From assembly GCF_051014445.1 (NCBI RefSeq), contig NC_135144.1, forward strand, positions 7,378,001 to 7,442,000: a DNA stretch of 64,000 bases. Reading direction: 5' to 3'. The notes beneath the pieces are model-generated. The model did no database searches and was not told the DNA's origin. It worked only from the letters and a program-made list of their open reading frames with translations. Of this stretch, positions 13,054 through 26,999 are shown in pieces. Position numbers and translations under genes: made by a program. How positions within the stretch are numbered: position 1 is the stretch's first letter; every line of letters starts with the position of its first letter. Source of the DNA: Colletes latitarsis. Its lineage: Eukaryota > Arthropoda > Insecta > Hymenoptera > Colletidae.

Positions 13054-13264
13054 ACCCCTTAACGTTCATGCCTGAGTCTGACTGCTTTGAAAAACGATAT
13101 TTGTTTAATCTAATGGTTTAAGGGATGATAATATTTGTTTTCTTTCAAATTATACGTTGGATACAACATTGCAAGTAACAAAAACCGCATTTTTAGAAAC
13201 AAATCCAATAAAGAAAACTGATCATTCTTGGTTAACCCGAAAAATATGAGCGTTAAGGAGTTAA
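13054..13264. mobile_element. Small inverted-repeat element (about 210 bp)
   Basis: AACCCCTTAACGTTCATG at the left and the inverted ATGAGCGTTAAGGAGTTA at the right. Interior AT-rich and non-coding. Confidence 0.6.
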
Positions 13265-16200
13265 GTATAAAAGCTATTTGAATAATAATATTTGTGCTTA
13301 TAGATGGCCATATTAACATAAATCATAACGAATTGCGCGATCAAATAATATTGTTGTTGTTTCATACTCGTAAAACGGCGATAAGAATCGAAAATTCTGT
13401 CGATTCTAAAGTGCATTTTGTCAAAAAAAAACCTACTTGAGTACTTTAAATGGGAAATACTAGCTCCAAGTAATTATTCTTTTTCTGTAAAATTTAAAAA
13501 GGTATTGATTTAAAAATGATTTAAAGGACTTGTCTCATGTTACGATAAGTATAACAGAAAAGATGATTATGTAAGTATATATGTATACTAAAGTTATAGA
13601 TAAAAAAAAACTTTTATAAATGCATTTGTATTATTCTTATTTCAAAACGAGTATTACTTTCTAGACGACGCATTTATATTATTGATCAAATAACTTCTAT
13701 ATAAAATTGATACTATATAATATTCATGTAAAGAAACGCGAACGAACCTAATATTTTTCTCCACACGGCTATCGAATGATTTCATGAAGATTTTTGATTT
13801 AACATGTTGACTGTCGTGGCGGTCACAAATAAATGAACCTTGATACTTGTAAATTTTTGAATAACGTCAATCATATTAGGAATACTACAAAGTAACTAGT
13901 ACTCCATTGAACTATTGGATATTTCTATTTGTTGAGCTGGTAATTTGAAAAAATGTCAAGTATACCCTTAGACAAGGAAAATTGGTGTATCAGATAAGAA
14001 AATCGTGTAGATGACCTATAATTGCAAATATTTTTGTCCTCTCCACAAACGATATTAATACTAAAACATAGATTTACCTTTTGCTATGCGTTTAAAATGA
14101 TTGTCATTAGTTATAAATAATAGAAACAACTTGCATTGAAAATTCGATCCGTTTTTCTAAACTGCACTTGGTGGTTCACTATCAGTAGCACAAAAAATAT
14201 CACTTCGTATCTTTCATGTGTAATTCGTTTCACAAACATATAACAACTGTAAACAACGATTGCTGAATTACAGAAGCTCGTTGCTCTTTTACCATTTACA
14301 AAACTTAAATCATTTCGTTTCTTCGTACAACCTAAATAATAATCGATATTGTGTAACACAAAGAACAACACATTTCGTTATAATAAAAAGAAATATAGAA
14401 ACGTATCGAACGTATTTCAACATAACAAAAAAAAAAACGAAAAATCCGAAGAACTTACTTACGATTCGGTTGCAGGTACAGATGAAAATAATTGTTACAT
14501 AAAACTTACTTCGTCGTAGAGTAAAAGACCCAATTCCTGTCACTCCAAATTATTCTATTTAAAATACCATATAAACGCAACGCATAACATTCTTTGTCGT
14601 TTTTATAAAATGATAAAATAAATGTATGTTGATTAAATTAAAATGATGACAGTTCTGCGAGCAGAAGGAAGGTTATTATTGTAATAGTTGAGTTACACAT
14701 ATGAAAAGAAATAATTTTCTTTTAGGTTCCATAAGCTTCATAGAACGCAATTAGCAATTGTAGTTGAACGATTTATTCAGTTGTTTTTATTTAGTATTTA
14801 GATGACAGTGAGTGGTACAAACAATTTACGCATTTTGAAACAAAATTGTACGCTGTTACTATAACGTGGAACGTGCACAACTTATATTTCGATTTATCGT
14901 TTAATTAGAGATTTTCAATAAATATTTATACAACACGAAAGTATTACCAAATTCGTTAATGCTAGAATTCGATTTTTGGTCAGTAAACAACTGTGATGGC
15001 TACATTATTTTTTCTTAATTATTAAATTGATACACAAAAATAGGAATTTTGAAAGTCGTATTATTGTTTTCGTTGTAGTAAAGACATTGAAAAGTAACAG
15101 ATAAAAAAAAACACGTGTTTTTGATGAATAAATGATAAAAACAATACAAAGAAGTTATAGTTGATCATTCGGATGACAGTAGGTCTTTTACCCTATCAGT
15201 GTTAAATAATAATAAGTCTTGCACAATGCGATAGGTGATAAAAAATATAAAAAGAAAAGATTAGGAGTAATTACAACAAATTTAAATGTTATTTGTTGAA
15301 ATAATTACGTTGAAAACGCAAAAATAATTACATAACGCAGAAATACGTCGAAATGAAAAGCTGAGAGATCGTCAATTTGATCCAATTCGTACGAGGGAAA
15401 TTTAAAAAATAAAGAAAATGTTTCGTTTAATTTTAAATAACTTTATTTCTAGTATCATTATAGTTATGAGAAAATGAGAGAACACCCATGATCGTTCAAC
15501 CACTTGTTATTCGAATTCTCACTCAACGATTATATAATTAAGTAAATAAGAAAGCAATTTTTCCGAAATAACGAAGAAAAAAGTAAACGTCTTAATATAA
15601 ACATATATTAAATTCATACAATTAATTAATATACATATGCATTTATATATATTTTTTTTATATATATAACGTATATATTAATTAATACAATTAACTTCTA
15701 CAGATTCGGATTAAAAATAAATAATAAATGAAAAAAACACGTTAATTCATCTCCAGATTTCTCACAGGTGTGTAATATTTAATACCTCTATAATGAATTA
15801 ACTAATCCATTAATTAACTCGCTTATTGGTACGGTTCTACAATAATCAATTAATTAATACCTTCGCAGTGATAATCTAAAAATCCTGAAAAAAAGCGTAC
15901 ACAATTGGGTTTTATTTTATTCAGTTCAAAGAGTTTGCATGTAAGGAAAAAATTATTAGAAAATGCAGGGTGGTCAAAGAATAATGGTGCAAGAGGCAGC
16001 AATTCAGGAAACTTTGAGTAGAAAATAAGACGAGTTTCGAAAAATTTTTTTTTTTAATCATTTCATTCGCGCGTGTTTCGCGCGATGGAAATTTGCACGC
16101 TTAAGAAAATTGATTTCAACGTAGTAAAATCCATTAATAAAATCTTCATCGTTAATATTTAGAAAAAAAAAATTTACACAGCATCATCGTATTTTTAAAA

Positions 16201-16549
16201 CAACGCGTAAACTACAAATTTTTTAATACGCATTCGTCGCGTTACATTTAAAAAATTCGTATAAAATATGCAATTTAAGCGCCCTTTCAAAAATTTCAAT
16301 CCATTGAAATTCGTGAAATGCAATTTTCTTTCGAACATAAATCCGTAATTCCTCCTTTTCGTCAAGGGCGTCGCAATAAATAATTTTCAACGAGACTAAA
16401 AACGAAACACTCGTAAATAGCAGTCAAAACGATCGTTTTACTTTCGAATCAAAAGTTTTCCAGGTTTGCAGCCATAATGTTTAATCACGAGCCCCATGTG
16501 CTCTTATAATTTCAATCCTTTCCCGATGAAGGAGTACAATGATTAAGAA
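13265..16549. other. No gene recognised
   Basis: AT-rich, with several A-runs and the AT palindrome at 15600-15700. Confidence 0.6.
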
Positions 16550-16618
16550 GTTGCTTTACACCTAGAAAGGCCGCAGTTTTCTCTTGTACTATAATCCTTA
16601 AAACACCCTGTATATAGG
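16550..16618 (-). repeat. Dispersed repeat end (copy 1)
   Basis: The phrase CGCAGTTTTCTCTTGTACTATAATCCTTAAAACACCCTGTA is paralogous to 17500-17562; the ACACCCTGTA edge resembles element ends common in this window, but no second end is present. Confidence 0.5.
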
Positions 16619-16629
16619 AAAGTATATTC

Positions 16630-16890
16630 TAAGTAATATATGTGTATGTGTATATATGTATGTATGCATCCTTCGTGTGTTATTAATTCGCGTATATCCA
16701 TACACACATAGACGCGTGCGTACACACGTACAAACTCGACTCGCACACGCACTCGCACGGATGCGTATATACAAATTCGTATGTGTATGTGTGTACGTAT
16801 GCGTGTACGTATCGTATATATCGTGGATACCACATGTGCTCGGCACGTAACACGTATGTGCATATATATGTATATATATACGCATAAGAG
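16630..16890. repeat. Alternating purine-pyrimidine tract (GT/TA/CG)
   Basis: About 260 bp of interleaved TATG, GTGT, ACAC and CGTA steps. Open frames appear on both strands here only because the composition lacks stops. Prone to Z-DNA or slippage. Similar shorter tracts lie at 549-600, 19850-19890, 20805-20860, 21308-21345, 21430-21465 and 33005-33118. Confidence 0.8.
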
Positions 16891-17499
16891 GGTGTGTAGT
16901 AAGAATGAAAATATGATATGTAAAATTCCCGGATTCAAATTACATCGATCATTCCCAACAGAAATTCCTTCGAACTAAATTTCTCGTTTAAAATTAATCC
17001 ACCGTTAAAACTTTTGAATGCGTATGCAGTCTAAGTTTCTTTCGCGTATATTTAAAAAGGGCAATTCGCTTTGAAATTAATTTGTTCGCGGAGCATGTAA
17101 TTCAAATTTTAAAATACCTGTGGACAACGAAAAGAAGTTTTGTCATTCTTGCGATCTGACACGAAAAGTTTCCGTTAAAAGATTAGGAAAATGCATTACA
17201 TACAAGGTGCTTAATAAAGGAGGCACCACAACGTACAAAACGGTTCCCCGATGCGAAACGAAGCAATTTTCGACAATGATCTTTTTCTATAGTTGCAATT
17301 AATTTTCCTTTTTTCGTTCACTTTTTATTCCACTCGTTTACCTTTCGGTTCGTCACTTTCGAAATAGAAGCAGAGACATTCGCGTCACCGTCTATTTTAA
17401 CAATTCAAGTTGAAACCGGGATAATTTTAAGAAGAAAAAAAAATATTAAAAAATAAAAAAAAAAAGAAACCGAAGAAAAGATACATTTCGGAAAATTAT

Positions 17500-17562
17500 C
17501 TCATTTACAATGGAGACATCGTAACTGCGCTCTTGTACTATAATTTATGAGACACCCTGTAC
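17500..17562 (-). repeat. Dispersed repeat end (copy 2)
   Basis: Matches 16550-16618: CTCTTGTACTATAATTTATG then AGACACCCTGTAC. Solo copy without a partner end. Confidence 0.5.
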
Positions 17563-20500
17563 AAGTTGAATCATTAACAAGTATATTTAAATACGTACAC
17601 ACCACACGTGTGTGTGTCCTTCGCAAGAAATATTCTTGTTCATCACAATCAACACACATACAGAGACGCAGGTAAAAAATGGGGGCAGGTTCATCGTCGT
17701 GCATACGCATTCGCGTGAACCCTTCTTTATGTAGAAAAAGTCGAGGCTTTTGAAAATTTATTCTTTTTTTTTTTCTTTTTCAAAGTAACCCGGCAGGTTA
17801 TTTTAAATTTAAATCCTAATCTTTTACAGTAATGATTTACACCCTAGAACAGCTATATATTCAATATTTATTATCACAACAAATATCTTTCCGCTAGTTT
17901 GAGAAAGCTTTTCGCCCTTTGATTCGATTTCATATAGAATGTCCCATTTATTATGACTATCTTGCACACGTATCTCCATCCCTTCCGAGGAAACATTTGA
18001 TCGAGAGGGACAGACATATTTTTGTATAGATTTGTTTTTATTTCATATATTTTTTAACTTTGTGAACGATCCATACATTTTTAATGGTTCACGTTTTTCC
18101 CCCAGTAGAACTACGACCTACGATAACGTAAGTTGTATAATTTTTGACGCGAATGATCAACTCATTTCTCCGGTCATAATATCAATTCGCTTAATTGTGT
18201 TAATAAAATAAAGAAAAAAATGTAGAAGTACGTGTCGTTAACCATTTACAATATCGTTCACCACATGTACTGTCCAATTTTTGAAGTGTACGAAATCAGG
18301 CGCCATTGCAAATGTGTTAATATCAATCCCGTACTATTTCTCTTATTTAAATTCTAATTACTATTTGTACTTTTCATGTTTACCTTTAAGCTTTGCGACA
18401 ATTGTAATATAATTAAGACGATTTCCACGATTTACTGTTCGTACGAAAATCGAATACTGTAAACGACGGTTAAACAAATACGTAATTATAAGTAACTTTG
18501 ACATTTCGGAGATCAACTCTCTAAAAAACAAAATAAAATTTCTCCGTTAAAGTTTCACGAACAAGAAATATTGATTTTTATTAAATTTTATATTCGTTAA
18601 GTACAAAGAAATCATTTTTAAGAGAGCCTCTCGCTAAATTAAATGGTGTAAAACTCTCACATTAATAATAAATTCATATTTATTTCATAATATATCGTGA
18701 ATAATGGAAATACACAACAAAAAAGATTCGAGTAACATATTTGTATATATTTCTTGAACTAGAATTTAGGAATGGAAACATTTATTACGCAAGACAAATA
18801 GTACATTTAAAAACGATACAAAAAAGATATACTCTTACAATCGTTAAATTCCTATTGTCAATGTATTAGTAGAAAGAAATGTATAAGTTATCCATATTTG
18901 ACTATATTAAAAATTTTATTTCGTGCCGTCTAAAGGTAGCAATCCCTACTATGGAAAATAATGCTTCAGAACGTTAGAATATAGTTTTTTTTTCTTTTTT
19001 AGTGAAATGGTCAACAGTACGTTAATTTTCTAATCCGATATTATCAGTATTATGGAACGAAAATGATAACACAATGCACGGTAAATCCCCGGCCCGAAAT
19101 CAATTTATGCGAAGTATTTGATATTCTCCAGTTGCTAATTTGAACGTTATGTAAACATTTACTAGCAGATTCACATTTTTTTTGTTTTTTTTTTTTATTT
19201 ATGATCATTAGATTTTTTTTCTGTTGTAAATTTGTTAAGCAAACGTCCGCAATGAAAGCACATTAGAAATACATGTGGTGCCTATTAACCAAAATATTAT
19301 CAAAAATGCCGGACAATCGATCGTGTATCGTCTGTACAAGTACGTATAATTGTTATTAATAGTCATCGTTCACCGAAATGAATTTTGCAATTGATTCAGT
19401 ATTTTTACTTTAATCTCGTTGAACACGTTCACTGACACCTCGACATTTATTCAAACTGTAAAATATAACATTTATAAGGTATAAATAATATATTTTACAG
19501 TTTAAAAAATATAAATAATTATAAGTTCAACAATGTACTCAATACATTATATAATTCCTATCGACAGTAGAATTATTTATAATTTTTCAAGTATTAGAGC
19601 TCTTTCATCGTAAGTGATTTTGTAACGAAGTTTAAAAGTAGCAGTCAACACATTAAGCATATTTTTTTTTTCCTTTTTTGTGCTCATTCGAAGGTCGAGT
19701 TGTCATAAATATATATAAAATTCCATTCGGGAAAGAAAGTGGTTGGAAAAAATGATGTATTAATTGCAATATATGAGTTTAAAAACAAACCTATTCGTAT
19801 CTTCAGAAGTAATAGAACCCTTCAAGGGAATCGTAATAAATAGGACATCGTTTTGTGTGTGTCTGTGTGTGGACGCGCGTGCGCATGCGCATATTATATT
19901 TATGTAATGTGTATATTTAATACACGCATCATTCAAATACCCTAGTTTTCCACTCTGAATTCTTTCTGGACTTTTTTCTCTCTCTAAAACAGAACACAAA
20001 GAATAGGAAACTATTTTTTTTGATCTTTTGAAAGTGTTACTCTCCGTTCAAAAAATGTTTCGTTTATATTAAAAAGTATTAATCCATTTGTGTGACCTTT
20101 CTGGACCAAAGTCAAATAAATAGGTTTTCGTTGTTCGTTAGACTCTGATATGTGTAACGTTTGAAAAGTTTTGCGGCTTTCCCTGACAAAATTATATTCA
20201 AAAATATTTTCTTCTTTACTACGTTTTGCAAAAAAAGAAATCATAACATTCCAAAACCTTTTTTTACTCGATACAAAGCGATTATACTTGTAAGATAAGC
20301 ATTACAAAAGACGAATCCAAAAAGCGTAAGTGTCGTATTATCTGTATTGAAAACAGCCGGAAAAGATTCCTAAATTACGCTCGGTTGAAATAAAACTAGC
20401 AGAAGGAAAATTCAATAACTGAAATAAAATAATTTTTTCAAAAATCATTGAAGATCCTTGATAAATAATGAAAGAAACGAAACTTTTTTACGCTAAGATT

Positions 20501-22034
20501 TTCGCGACTTTTGTACTCTGTCCAAGGAAGTCGATACGCAACACTTTGTACAAATGAAAGAAGTTACGGGAAAGAGGAATTATATAAAAAATAAAAGAAA
20601 AGAAAAAACATGGAAGTAAAACAAAATTATGCCCATAAGCATTGAATATTAATGTCACTGGCCTTGAAAACATATGTATCGTAAGTTATCACTGATAAAA
20701 GAAAAAGGTACCAGAGAAAATTCATCGGTGAAATATTCTTGAACAACATTTAAGTATAAGATAAACACAAAATTCTTTAGAACCGTCGTCATCAACTCCC
20801 TCCCTCCATACACACGCATACACACACCACGCGCGCGTGCGCATATATACACACATAAGAGATAATCGTTTCCAGAATCTTTTGAAATTTAAACCTAAAT
20901 TTCCTCATCAAAATCATTAGAATGCTACGCTACTGCGAATATATCTTCTCGATATCATTAGTCAGCGAAGTAATCGCAAAAATTGTAATAACTATCATTT
21001 ATATCTATCATTTCGTACCAGTTCTCTATTTTATTGTTATTAGTATTACGTCTCGTCTTAATTAAGATTACGACAATTATTACTGTTAACACCTATCATT
21101 TATATTCTATCCATTATTATTAGTTATTATTAATCTGTTTAAAATTAATTTTTCATTCTTGTTAGGAATAGAGATTACTCGCGAATTAGTCCACTTTGTT
21201 GCATTAATCGATAGTAATTTTTTTACAAGAATTATATTATCTTATAATTAGTGCTCTCTTCCACACTGCTTACTGATAATGCATAATTATAACATTATAT
21301 ACTTCAATTGTGTGTATGTGTGTGTGTGTGTGGGTGTGTGTGGATGTGTAGATAGATAAATGATGTATGCCTAAGAGTCTGTTCATTTACTTTATAAATA
21401 ATTTTGTATCATAATTAATGCATTCTAAGAGGTGTATGTGTGTGTGCTCGCGTGCGGGCGCACATGTTCCCGTGCTTCACTATTATCTATAATATTTTCG
21501 TAAAAACGTGTAATTTAAATTTTCAAATGTTCCGAGTCTTTTTTATCTACCTGTTTTTTTTCTTTTTTTATTTTTTTTTATTTTTTTTTTTTAAATTTTT
21601 ATTATCTTTTTGGAATGTTTTTCTCTTTAGAGCGTGTGCACAAGGGGTATACTTTCTAAATTTAACAAATAATATGATAACTTCCCATTTCCCATACTAT
21701 TCCTGCAAAAATATCACCTCTATTATCGACGATGAACTCAGCACATGGCAAAGGGTTTTGTAAATGGTCCTGGGTTTTCGTATTCACGCGCCTAAATAAA
21801 TTCTTATAAAGTAGAAATCATTTGAAAATGTCTACGATCCTACGAATTCGACGATTGTATATACAAGATGGACGGTACAAATGGGAACCTTAACATCTCC
21901 ATCCATTATGGATACATGAACAAACTCTCTAACGAAGTTCAAGTTTTCAAGGAATCAAATATAAGGACAGGAAAACATTAAGTTTACTTAGATTTCATCG
22001 ATTGCTCCCTTTTTACACATATGTATGAATGTAC
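17563..22034. other. No gene recognised
   Basis: AT-rich with GT/CA microsatellites at 19850-19890, 20805-20860, 21308-21345 and 21430-21465, and a poly-T rich tract at 21545-21600. Confidence 0.6.
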
Positions 22035-22300
22035 AGCCAAAGTGATTAACTTTGTTTTTCAAATTTTTTAAAAATTTTAGAGTCAAAGCACTTAATTGAT
22101 ACCATCACTTTTTATATTTAAAATAAATTTCCTTAATAATTATACTCAACAGTACAAATTGACAAAAAGATATTGAAATTTTAAAAAGAACCTTACAACA
22201 GAATGTATGTTATTTTATCAACTTGTTTCCTCTTCTTTTCATGGAGTTAATCAATTTGGCAAATGAGCGGCTCATTTGTATCTCTTACGAACACTTTTGC
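22035..22300 (+). repeat. Dispersed repeat, copy 1
   Basis: Direct relative of 43095-43355: shared phrases include TTTTAGAGTCAAAGCACTTA/TTTTAGTATCAAAGCACTTG, ATTTAAAATAAATTT and TTTGGCAAATGAGCGGCTCA/TTTGGTAAATGAGCAGCTCA. Family unknown. Confidence 0.65.
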
Positions 22301-22475
22301 AAAAAGAATCGATCCAATTAAATATATAATTTCATTTGCGGATTGACGATCTACGAATCTTGAAAATTTGCTTGTCATTATGTTTCTCTTCGATTAATTT
22401 CTTTATTTATTCATAAGTGACGGAGATGTTCTAGTATTCCTATTTAAAGAGTTCACCCTGTATTTTCAATAAATA

Positions 22476-22916
22476 TTAGGTCATCCCATGAGTTTGTGTC
22501 GTTGAATATTCTTAGATTAAATTCGCAATTTAAAACAAAATTTGTGAATTCAGGGGATTTTCGAAATTTTGAACTTCCAACATCAACGATTCGTGATTAT
22601 TTAAAGAAAATCGTCCAAAATAATCAAATGGCAACAAAAAAAATTTGGTTGAAAAATTTTGACACATCTACTGATACATTGCCTTACTTTTCATCGCTTA
22701 TTTTGTCAACTGCAAAACACTTTTTAATGTGTATACAATTTAAAAATGTCAACGTACTGAAGAACAGTGTGAAATATTTATAATGAAATATATAGATATA
22801 CTACTGTATTGTCAAACAAGAAGGGGTTACTATTATCGATAAAATTCCATGGTATATTTGGAATATTGTTTCAAGCTCTAGTACAAAACTCGACACAGAC
22901 TTATGAGATGACTTGA
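22476..22916. mobile_element. mariner MITE (441 bp)
   Basis: TTAGGTCATCCCATGAGTTT at the left and the inverted AGACTTATGAGATGACTTGA at the right, each flanked by TA (22474-22475 and 22917-22918). The end sequence is of mariner type. A 95-codon ORF inside shows no transposase motif. Confidence 0.8.
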
Positions 22917-25588
22917 TACTTATACATTTGCAATTATTTCGAAAGATTACGCTTCACGAATGTGTATTAAGTTAATTCGATGGAGAAGATAGATAAGAAA
23001 TGTGCGTAAAAGTTCCATTGAAATATGATTTGTTTACACATCATTCACAATACAGAGTGCTCAATTATTGTTTGTACTAAGAGCACACATGCACCAACAA
23101 ACGAATTTTCGAAGCGTATTTTTTTTCTCGACCTATTGCAAAAACTTTGTTTCGTTTAATCGACTTATTTTTTTCACAACGAATCGGCCATTGTCCGGTT
23201 GTACAATAAATAAAGGGACCACTAATTATAGTCTGTAAATTATACATTCGTCTGAATTGTATGAAATATACAGACTCCTAAATCTCTATACATACGGAAT
23301 TTAATTCACAGTAATTCAACTAATAATTAAAAATAAATTATGCTTATAGAAAAACATAAAAAGTCATTTCATTTAAAATTTGTTGAACATTGGATAAACG
23401 CCCACAGATATTTAGATTGTTGCTAACACGTAAGCATACGATTTTCTGTTGTTCGTAAGATATGTTGATTTTTACGGAAATTTTTAACATTTCTGGAATT
23501 CAAGTATGCCGACAAACATTTTCAATTTCATGTAACTTTTCTGAATATTTCTTAAAAGGTAACGTTTAATTTTAAATTAGGCCCTAAAATCACATGAAAA
23601 TTTCATTAAAATCTCAATCTTTCTAGCGCGTGATTCTACGCTTTAAAATTTATTTACTCTTTACAACGACTCATACTTCACGATTTTTGTATTTACAAAG
23701 AAATTTCAATTACGCAAGACCGATGCTGTCTTGTTATCTTCAAGAAACTTTGAATTTTTCCTTACAATTCATTACAATTCCAAATGGATTTAATAAAGCT
23801 CTCTCAAAGGATATTTATAGAAATATTTATTTGTTTTAATGTAATTTGCTTGGCACGCTTTAATCCCTAAATTTCTGTAAAGCAATTTAAACATCTAATA
23901 TAAAATATTTAAAATTCTTGTTGATTTTATTTGTTTCCTCGTCTTCGACAAACAAAATTGAAAAATCATTTGGAAATGTGAATCGAATGTAAATCATATT
24001 TTCTTACAAATATTCAAACTTTCGTTCGTTCGGCCATTTTAAATCACTATGTCTGAAATTCTGAGAGACGGTTACGACAATCGACAAAATATTTACGAAA
24101 CTCAGTTTTTTTCCAAAACTACTTAAAAATTCTTACGGTTACAACGCTTTACGATCAAGGAAGTGAGTAAACTTAGAATCACTGGTTAACATGTTCACTT
24201 TATATTTGTAGAAATAAAAGATATAGTAAAATCGATAGAAGAAAAGAAGAAACTAATTAAAATTTGAACACACCCGTTCGCGACTGTTTAAATAATACTG
24301 TATCACAATTGAAAGAGTCAGACTATAAGAAAGATTATTAATAACACAATTGCATCGTAATGAGCATAAGTATGTGAACCTTTAGTTACTCAAACAGAAT
24401 TAATTAAATCGCTTAAGTCTGTTACTATTGTGTCGTACGTAATATATTTTGCACGTATTGTAACAGAAAAATTAGACATAAATGTATTTATTTTATTTTA
24501 TTTCTGTCTTCATCGACAGTTTCATTAATCGTTAGCCGTCGTGAAATTATTTAAAATATTTCTAATCCCTAGAACTCGCTATTAAATTTAGTGACTTGAA
24601 AAATCGAATTTACAATTATAAAAATAATATTCTAAAATGCTACTAAAAAGTTACATACTAATTACAAAGGACTATATAAATTAATCGTTAATTAACACTC
24701 GATCGTTTTACTATAATAAATAAAGGTATTCGTTTCTTTTTTTGTTCTATATAATGACACATCTGTTATGTTTCAAATTATCAAGCTCTGACTAAATTCA
24801 TTCTGTTAGTACAATTGTATTGGTAAATTGTTGAAATAATTTTCTTACTTTGATACAATTTCTGTTCTTGTTATCGTTGAATTAATAAATGGCACATGCC
24901 CCAAATGCACACACATTTATGCCCAAAAAGGAGGAAAAACAATCAAAACCTCGAACGGGAGAAAGCTAACGTATGTTTCTTAAGTATTCCACTGATGCGC
25001 GTGTACGCATGCCCTGAAGAAACATAAGCGAATTTGCCGATCGTAATCCAACGCACAAAGTATTTTTTTTTTTGTGTACGTATGTACGTAAGTGTGTAGG
25101 ATCCGTATATATGGATAGAATAGCATGTACGCGTATATCGTACGTATAGAAACAAAATCGTCAATATGCAAACGTACTAGACTCGGGTCACAAATTAAGA
25201 AATATGTATGCGTATAAACCTGCGTAAACATATTGACTGTACTTCTTTAAAACTCTGGCCCGCATCTCTGAATTCATCTTCGATAGTAAATACAATTTTC
25301 CCAAACCGAAATAAAAATGCCTACTCCTCGAAACGTATAGAACTTGACGTTACTCCACTAAAAATAAAAATAATTTGATATATAATCAATAACCGAGCAA
25401 ATCACAAACAAGCAACAAAATATCGATTAAAATTATCTTGGTTCCAATATTACTTGCATCCCCACTATCGCAATTTTGTTCGTTTATTTTCGTTTACTTC
25501 GTATCAATGCACTTAATTTGCAAACAAAATGGAAGACATTTTCAAGAGTAGCGGAGAGGCTAGGAACGAAATATTTTTTCGATTAGAT
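22917..25588. other. No gene recognised
   Basis: AT-rich. A TATG/CGTA tract lies at about 25075-25160. Confidence 0.6.
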
Positions 25589-26999
25589 GGTATAGCCGAA
25601 TAAGGGGGTCAAATGTGACCTTGAACCAAATTTGACATACAATGGATCCATCGATAGAGCATCAGGAAAAAACATTCTGTGCCAAATTTCAACCCTCTCT
25701 TTCGTTCGGAAGGGTAGTTATAGGGAAAATCCGTATTAGCAAATTGATGCCTATTGATGCCTATTTAATTGAGTATGAAAATTATGAAAAAAATCTGGTG
25801 TATTATGGTTATTGAGGTACGTATTTGAGAATTTTTTTCAAAAAATTAAAAACGCAAAAAAACGCAGAAAAATACCGATTTCGTATTGAAGCTTTCAAGA
25901 CACTAGATTTATATAATTACTGTAAATGCATATTGTCATTGGTTATGTCCCTGAATTTTTTTCAGAATTTTTGGCAAGGTGTGCCGTAGTAGTAAAAATA
26001 AAAACCGATTTTTTCGGCTTAAATTCTTAAAAAAGCATGCTATTCTACAATATAATCCGACAATTTTTATAACGCGCTATTTTTGAATAGTTGCTGTCGT
26101 AATTATGTATTAATGTTACGCAGCTAGAGAAATGATGGAATAGAAACTGCTCCATAATTGTTTTTGTGTATATTTTAGGTGAAAATATTTTTTAAATATT
26201 TTAAATAGATTTTCATTGTTATATAGTTGAAAATTGAAAAAATATGTAATTAATAAAATAAAAAGAAGATGTGCTTTAAACAGGGCGCGAACTAGCGTCA
26301 AAAAGTATGCAGCGTATTCACAAGTCAACCATCTTACTCACTGCACTATCGCACATCTTGGAAATATTGCTGATACTTCTGAATATAACGCGCATAACAC
26401 CTTTAATTTGGTAATTTATTTTTGTTTTTTTATTCTATACACCGTTCTACTCAACATAGAATTGTTTAAAACTATAGAATATAGTTATCCATTAAAGGGA
26501 ATACAAAAATTCAAAGTATAAGTTGCTTTTTCACGCGAAAAACGCCGAAAAAATCGGTTTTTGATTTTTGCTACTACGGGGTATCCTGCCAAAAAATCTG
26601 AAAAAATTCAGGAACATAACCAATGACAATATGCATTTACAATAATTATATAAATCTAGTGGCACGAAAGCTTCAATACAAAATCGGTATTTCTCTGCGT
26701 TGTTTTGCGTTTTTAATTTTTCGCACCTAGAATTTGGAATCGAAAAATCGGAAAAAATTCTCAAACACGTATCTCAATAACCAAAATGCACCAGATTTTT
26801 TTCATAATTTTCGTACTCGATTAAATAGGGGAAATGGACACAAATTCGCTAATCCGAATTTTCCCTATAACTACCCCTCTGAACAAGATTGAGGGTTGAA
26901 ATTTGGCACAGAATATTTTTTTCTGATGCTCTATCAATGGATCCATCGTATGTCAAATTTGGTTCATGGGCACATTTGACCCCCTTATTCGGCTATACC
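25589..26999. mobile_element. Long-arm foldback element, GGTATAGCCGAATAAG ends
   Basis: Left end GGTATAGCCGAATAAGGGGG and right end CCCCCTTATTCGGCTATACC are exact complements; the arms continue for about 440-470 bp (to about 26025 and from about 26530). The central 500 bp carry a tRNA-like sequence. Total 1.41 kb, no transposase. No convincing target-site duplication was seen. Confidence 0.85.
26278..26358 (-). repeat. tRNA-like sequence in the loop of a foldback element
   Basis: Minus strand: ATAGTGCAGTGAGTAAGATG resembles an A box and GTTCGCGCCCTG a B box with one mismatch. About 45 nt lie between them. Likely SINE-derived. Confidence 0.4.

Noticed and set aside
16543..16938. 131-codon and overlapping ORFs
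   Set aside because: Entirely explained by the alternating GT/CA/CG tract; multiple frames on both strands are open.
22496..22783. 95-codon ORF
   Set aside because: Lies inside the mariner MITE and has no transposase or other motif.
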